64,000 bases of DNA from NCBI RefSeq assembly GCF_003574215.1, contig NZ_AP018558.1, forward strand, positions 1,591,001-1,655,000. Direction: 5' to 3'. The translations under genes and the position numbers were made by a program. Position 1 is the stretch's first letter. Each line of letters starts with the position of its first letter. The notes beneath the pieces were generated by a model. It did not search any database, was not told the DNA's origin, and saw only the letters and a list, made by a program, of their open reading frames with translations. The stretch comes from Hydrogenophilus thermoluteolus (GTDB lineage: Bacteria; Pseudomonadota; Gammaproteobacteria; Burkholderiales; Rhodocyclaceae). Shown piece after piece: positions 55,929-64,000 of the stretch.

Positions 55929-56342
55929 TCATTGCCCTGTGATTGCGGTGCGCATCCCCCGCAACAACCGGTTGATGAAGTTGAGACTCGCTTCGTAGTA
56001 GAGGGTGGTTTCCGCAAACGCGGCGCGCTCCTGATCCATATCGACCGTGTTGCCATCGACACTGCTCTGGAGTTCGGTGCGATAGCCGGTAAAGGCGTCA
56101 AGCGGCAGCGCCGCTTCTTGAGTGCCCGCAAGGTGTGCAGGATGCGTACGCTTCAGTTCCGGAGCCGAAACTCCCCGTTTTTCTCGCACCGCCCCCAACG
56201 CAGCGCGAAAATCGAGATCTTTCGCTTTATAATGGGGCGTGTCGGCGTTGGCGATATTCGACGCGATCATCTGCTGGCGTTGGTTGTGCACCCGCAGTGC
56301 GGCGCGTTGAAACGCCAAGACCTTTTCCATTTTGTCCACCAT
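55929..56342 (-). CDS. flgB: Flagellar proximal rod protein FlgB
   Basis: 137 residues. ASNIANADTPHYKAKDLDF and the final NFINRLLRGMRTAI fit FlgB. ATG at 56342 with GGAG about 7 nt upstream; the frame upstream to 56735 is antisense to flgA. First gene of flgBC-fliC-flgDEFGHIJKL, divergent from flgA across 46 bp. Confidence 0.95.
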   Translation of the reverse strand: MVDKMEKVLAFQRAALRVHNQRQQMIASNIANADTPHYKAKDLDFRAALGAVREKRGVSAPELKRTHPAHLAGTQEAALPLDAFTGYRTELQSSVDGNTVDMDQERAAFAETTLYYEASLNFINRLLRGMRTAITGQ

Positions 56343-56388
56343 GACTCTGCTCCTTCCAAACGACCCACCCACTTCACAAGCAGGTTGC

Positions 56389-57177
56389 ATGCCAGACAGA
56401 ATATCGCGCCGCGTTCCATCCGAACGGCAAAAAAAAGCGGCTTTTTTTCGGCAATTGGCCAGTTTTGCCGCGGCAAAGGTTGCCGTTCTCTTTTTTTTCA
56501 CCCTCATCGTAAGCGCGCCACCCGCGCGCGCAGCAGCGGACCAAGCGGAGCCGACCGTACTGTCACAAACCGAGCTGACGCGGATGGTCGAAGATGCGGT
56601 TACCCCGTTACTGCGCGGCATCGAGGACCGTGTCACGTTTGAAATCGCCTCCCCATCGGTATTGGAAAACCGCCCGGCCTGTACCGCAGCGCAAGTCGAC
56701 GTTCCGCCCGGCCAACGCCTTTGGGGACAGATCATGGTGACACTGCGCTGTTTTGCGCCCGATCCCTGGACGGTCTACGTGCCGGTCTACGTTCGCCGCT
56801 TCGGCACCTATCTTGTGACCACACGCCCGCTGCGGCACCGGGAAACCGTAACCGCCCGCGACGTTCGACCCGTGGAAGGGGAGCTCACCACGCTACCCGA
56901 AGACGTCGTGCGCGCCACTTCCGAGGCGGTAGGAAAAGAGTTGCGCGTGAGTGTCGCACCTGGGCAACCTTTGCGAAGCAGTTGGCTCGTCGCACCACTT
57001 GTCGTGCGCAACGGACAAAACGTCACCGTGATCCAACATGGCAAAGGTTTCCGCGTCGAAACCGAAGGACGCGCGATGAATAGTGCCGCTCAAGGCGAAG
57101 CGGTGCGCGTGATGCTGCCCAACCGCCAGGTGATCGAAGGCAGCGCCACAGCCGACGGCGCAGTGGTCGTCGAATGA
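56389..57177 (+). CDS. flgA: Flagellar P-ring assembly chaperone FlgA
   Basis: About 262 residues with a signal-like segment (VAVLFFFTLIVSAPPARA^A). C-terminal SAF/ChapFlgA domain: TTRPLRHRETVTARDVRPVEG, then GQNVTVIQHGKGFRVETEG. Periplasmic chaperone for FlgI. Start uncertain: ATG at 56389 is favoured; 56341 and 56332 overlap flgB and lengthen the leader. Confidence 0.88.
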   Translation: MPDRISRRVPSERQKKAAFFRQLASFAAAKVAVLFFFTLIVSAPPARAAADQAEPTVLSQTELTRMVEDAVTPLLRGIEDRVTFEIASPSVLENRPACTAAQVDVPPGQRLWGQIMVTLRCFAPDPWTVYVPVYVRRFGTYLVTTRPLRHRETVTARDVRPVEGELTTLPEDVVRATSEAVGKELRVSVAPGQPLRSSWLVAPLVVRNGQNVTVIQHGKGFRVETEGRAMNSAAQGEAVRVMLPNRQVIEGSATADGAVVVE

Positions 57178-57185
57178 AAAACGGC

Positions 57186-57212
57186 TCAAGAATTTTCCGC
57201 GTGAACCGTTAA
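57186..57212 (+). promoter_or_regulatory. Probable sigma28 promoter of flgMN
   Basis: TCAAGAAT (57186-57193), 11-bp spacer, ACCGTTAA (57205-57212; six of eight to GCCGATAA). Predicted start near 57219, 27 nt before flgM. A sigma28 promoter at flgM is known in enterics as feedback. Confidence 0.6.
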
Positions 57213-57245
57213 CTGCGAATACCGGAATCGAGGAACGGGAAACCG

Positions 57246-57572
57246 ATGAAAATCGACAAACCAATTCTGCCACCTGGCGGAGACCCTTCAGTGCGCGGGA
57301 CTCCATCGACGCGCAAGCCGGAACCGGGCCCAGGAGGGGGTCGTCTGCCTCCTCCTCCATCGGCATCGGCGGACGAAACCGTTGCGCTCTCTTCCCGAGC
57401 GAGCCTTCTGGCGCGAGCGGAGCAGATGATGAACGAGGTTCCCGAAATCGACTGGCAGCGAGTCGAGACGCTGCGCGCCGCGATTCAAAGCGGTCAATTC
57501 CGGATCCACCCGGAAAAAATTGCCGACAGCTTGGTGCGTGAAGTCGAAGCATTGCTCCATTCCGAATCATGA
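57246..57572 (+). CDS. flgM: Anti-sigma28 factor FlgM
   Basis: 108 residues: disordered Pro/Gly-rich N-terminus, then the sigma28-binding C-terminal helices (EIDWQRVETLRAAIQSGQFRI, KIADSLVREVEALL). Holds FliA inactive until the hook is finished and FlgM is exported. GAGGAA precedes the ATG. Stop overlaps flgN as ATGA. Confidence 0.95.
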   Translation: MKIDKPILPPGGDPSVRGTPSTRKPEPGPGGGRLPPPPSASADETVALSSRASLLARAEQMMNEVPEIDWQRVETLRAAIQSGQFRIHPEKIADSLVREVEALLHSES

Positions 57573-58075
57573 GCGAAGCGAAGCTGCCCGCGCCCACCGC
57601 GACCCAGCAGACCCTCCTTGCGCGCATACTCCAAGAGGAAATCGCGGTGCTGAAAAGCTTTCTGACGGCACTCGACGCCGAACGGCGCGCCCTGCACAGC
57701 AACGACCCCGCAGCGATCGAAGCGGCCGTCACGGAAAAAAACCGCATCGCCGACCAGCTTCAAGGGTTCGAGCGCCAGAAGCTGCGGGTGGTGGCAAGCA
57801 CTGTTGCCGGTGCCGAGTCGGAACAGAAAGCGGTGCTCACCGCGTGGCAACGGTTGCCGCCGCTTGCCGACGCGTGGCATGCAGTGTGTCAACTGGCCAG
57901 ACAATGTCAGGAGCGCAACCAAGAAAACGGGGTATTGCTGCGAGAGAAACAGCATTTCGTGCAGCAAGCGCTCGACGTGTTGCTCCACAGTCAAGAGCGC
58001 CTGAACATCTATGATGACAAAGGGCAATCGCGCTTGACCCTCACGGGGCATTCCCGGAAAATCGGTTCGGCGTGA
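57569..58075 (+). CDS. flgN: FlgN-type chaperone for FlgK/FlgL
   Basis: 168 residues, predicted all-helical, with LLARILQEEIAVLKSFLTALDAERRAL at the start and a Leu/Gln-rich C-terminal helix that would hold FlgK and FlgL. Low sequence conservation; identity rests on helical build, length and coupling to flgM. Confidence 0.9.
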   Translation: MSEAKLPAPTATQQTLLARILQEEIAVLKSFLTALDAERRALHSNDPAAIEAAVTEKNRIADQLQGFERQKLRVVASTVAGAESEQKAVLTAWQRLPPLADAWHAVCQLARQCQERNQENGVLLREKQHFVQQALDVLLHSQERLNIYDDKGQSRLTLTGHSRKIGSA

Positions 58076-58095
58076 ATGCGTAACGAAGGGGTACG

Positions 58096-58878
58096 ATGGA
58101 GCGGTTCGTCATCTTCAACCAAAAAGGGGGCGTAGGCAAATCGACGCTTGCGGTCAATTTGGCGGCAATCGCTGCGGCACAAGGGCATCGCACCTTGTTG
58201 ATCGACCTCGACCCGCAGGGCAACGCCACGCTCTACGCGCTGGGTGCCATTGAGTCGCCCAAACCCACGCTTGCCGATTACTTCGATCAAACGCTCAATT
58301 TTCGCCTCAACCCCTGGCCCAGCGAAGCGTTCGCCCACCCCACTCGGTGGTCCAACCTGGCGGTTGCCGCCAGCGATCCCGAACTGGAAGCGCTCCTGCC
58401 CAAGCTGGAGAGCCGCTACAAAATCTTCAAACTCCGTGACCTTTTGGATCAGTTGGCGCCGGCATTCGATCGCGTCTATCTCGACACGCCGCCTGCCCTC
58501 AATTTCCTGACCCGCTCTGCGCTCATCGCAGGCCACCACTGCCTGATCCCCTATGACTGCGACGATTTTTCGCGCCGGGCGCTGCTGCAACTCGCGGAAA
58601 CGGTAGCGGAAATCCGGATCGACCACAACCCGCGCTTGGCCATCTTGGGCATCGTCGTCAACCAGTACCAAACGCGGGCCGGGGTGACGCAACGCGCCGT
58701 GGCGCAGCTTGCCGAATCGGGATTGCCGGTATTGGAACCCTTCTTGACTTCGTCGGTGGTGGTGAAAACGTCCCACGAACGGCGCGAACCCCTGATCGCT
58801 TTTGCCCCGAAACACCCCTTGACGCAAAAAATGGTTGCGCTCTTCGCCGCGATCGAAGCCCGCGTTCCCCAGTCGTAA
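58096..58878 (+). CDS. ParA/Soj-family ATPase, orphan
   Basis: 260 residues. Deviant Walker A FNQKGGVGKSTLAVNLA at residues 8-24, A' motif LLIDLDPQGNAT, Walker B-like VYLDTPPALNFLT. ParA ATPases position cargo on the nucleoid or at poles. No parB partner or centromere-like repeats are visible nearby; twenty bases after flgN, so probably on the flgMN transcript. No membrane-targeting helix of the FlhG/MinD type is obvious at the C-terminus. Cargo unknown; a chemotaxis array or plasmid-like role are both possible. Confidence 0.82.
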   Translation: MERFVIFNQKGGVGKSTLAVNLAAIAAAQGHRTLLIDLDPQGNATLYALGAIESPKPTLADYFDQTLNFRLNPWPSEAFAHPTRWSNLAVAASDPELEALLPKLESRYKIFKLRDLLDQLAPAFDRVYLDTPPALNFLTRSALIAGHHCLIPYDCDDFSRRALLQLAETVAEIRIDHNPRLAILGIVVNQYQTRAGVTQRAVAQLAESGLPVLEPFLTSSVVVKTSHERREPLIAFAPKHPLTQKMVALFAAIEARVPQS

Positions 58879-58926
58879 CGCACTATTGACTGCTGCCGCT
58901 CCGGCAACCCCCAGTACCTTTCCCGT

Positions 58927-64000
<5,074 letters not shown>

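Overview
This is a GC-rich, tightly packed chromosomal segment from a Gram-negative proteobacterium. Its content is dominated by flagellum, chemotaxis and type IV pilus genes. FlhDC, CheZ, FlgM, a PilY1/minor-pilin operon, an exbBD-lpxK-kdsB-adk block and a class II ribonucleotide reductase together suggest a betaproteobacterium. Hydrogenophilus-like is my best guess, but that is inference, not something the sequence proves. Both ends cut genes: a sensor kinase on the left and leuS on the right. No rRNA, tRNA, CRISPR array or prophage was seen.

Layout. 1-10.4 kb: a divergent FlrB/FleS-type histidine kinase, then the basal-body/export/switch operon fliFGHIJK and fliLMN. 10.5-13.9 kb: htpG, greB and an endonuclease/exonuclease/phosphatase-family gene on the minus strand. 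13.9-16.9 kb: adenosylcobalamin-dependent nrdJ behind two apparent NrdR boxes and a good sigma70 promoter. 17.0-23.7 kb: a minus-strand pilus operon fimT-pilV-pilW-pilX-pilY1-pilE. 23.8-24.2 kb: remains of a VapBC-type toxin-antitoxin pair. 24.2-28.0 kb: exbB-exbD-lpxK-Trm112-kdsB-adk (minus). 28.0-31.2 kb: xseA, sodB and tal (plus).

31.2-43.1 kb is a chemotaxis and motility-control island. It holds a cheV-cheV-cheY-cheZ-cheA operon divergent from a soluble zinc-binding chemoreceptor, with back-to-back sigma28 promoters between them. Next come a small unknown gene with its own near-perfect sigma28 promoter, and flhD-flhC-motA-motB followed by a CheA-like protein whose kinase core looks dead. 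A NUDIX hydrolase and a lipoprotein follow.

43.7-58.1 kb is the rod/hook cluster (flgB, C, D, E, F, G, H, I, J, K, L on minus; flgA, flgM, flgN on plus). It has two striking features: a flagellin gene lies between flgC and flgD, and flgG is split by an intact IS256-family element with a perfect 9-bp target duplication. The strain as sequenced should lack a normal distal rod protein and is probably non-flagellated unless the element excises. 58.1-64 kb: an orphan ParA-type ATPase, uvrD, a candidate terminator-ended small RNA rich in anti-Shine-Dalgarno tracts, and leuS.

How it fits together: FlhDC would start the hierarchy; FliF/G/M/N, FliH/I/J, FliK/L and the Flg proteins build the basal body and hook; FlgM holds back sigma28 until the hook is complete. 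Four well-matched sigma28 promoters (cheV operon, chemoreceptor, the unknown 109-aa gene, flgMN) mark the late genes in this window. All four place the predicted transcription start about 27-34 nt before the start codon.
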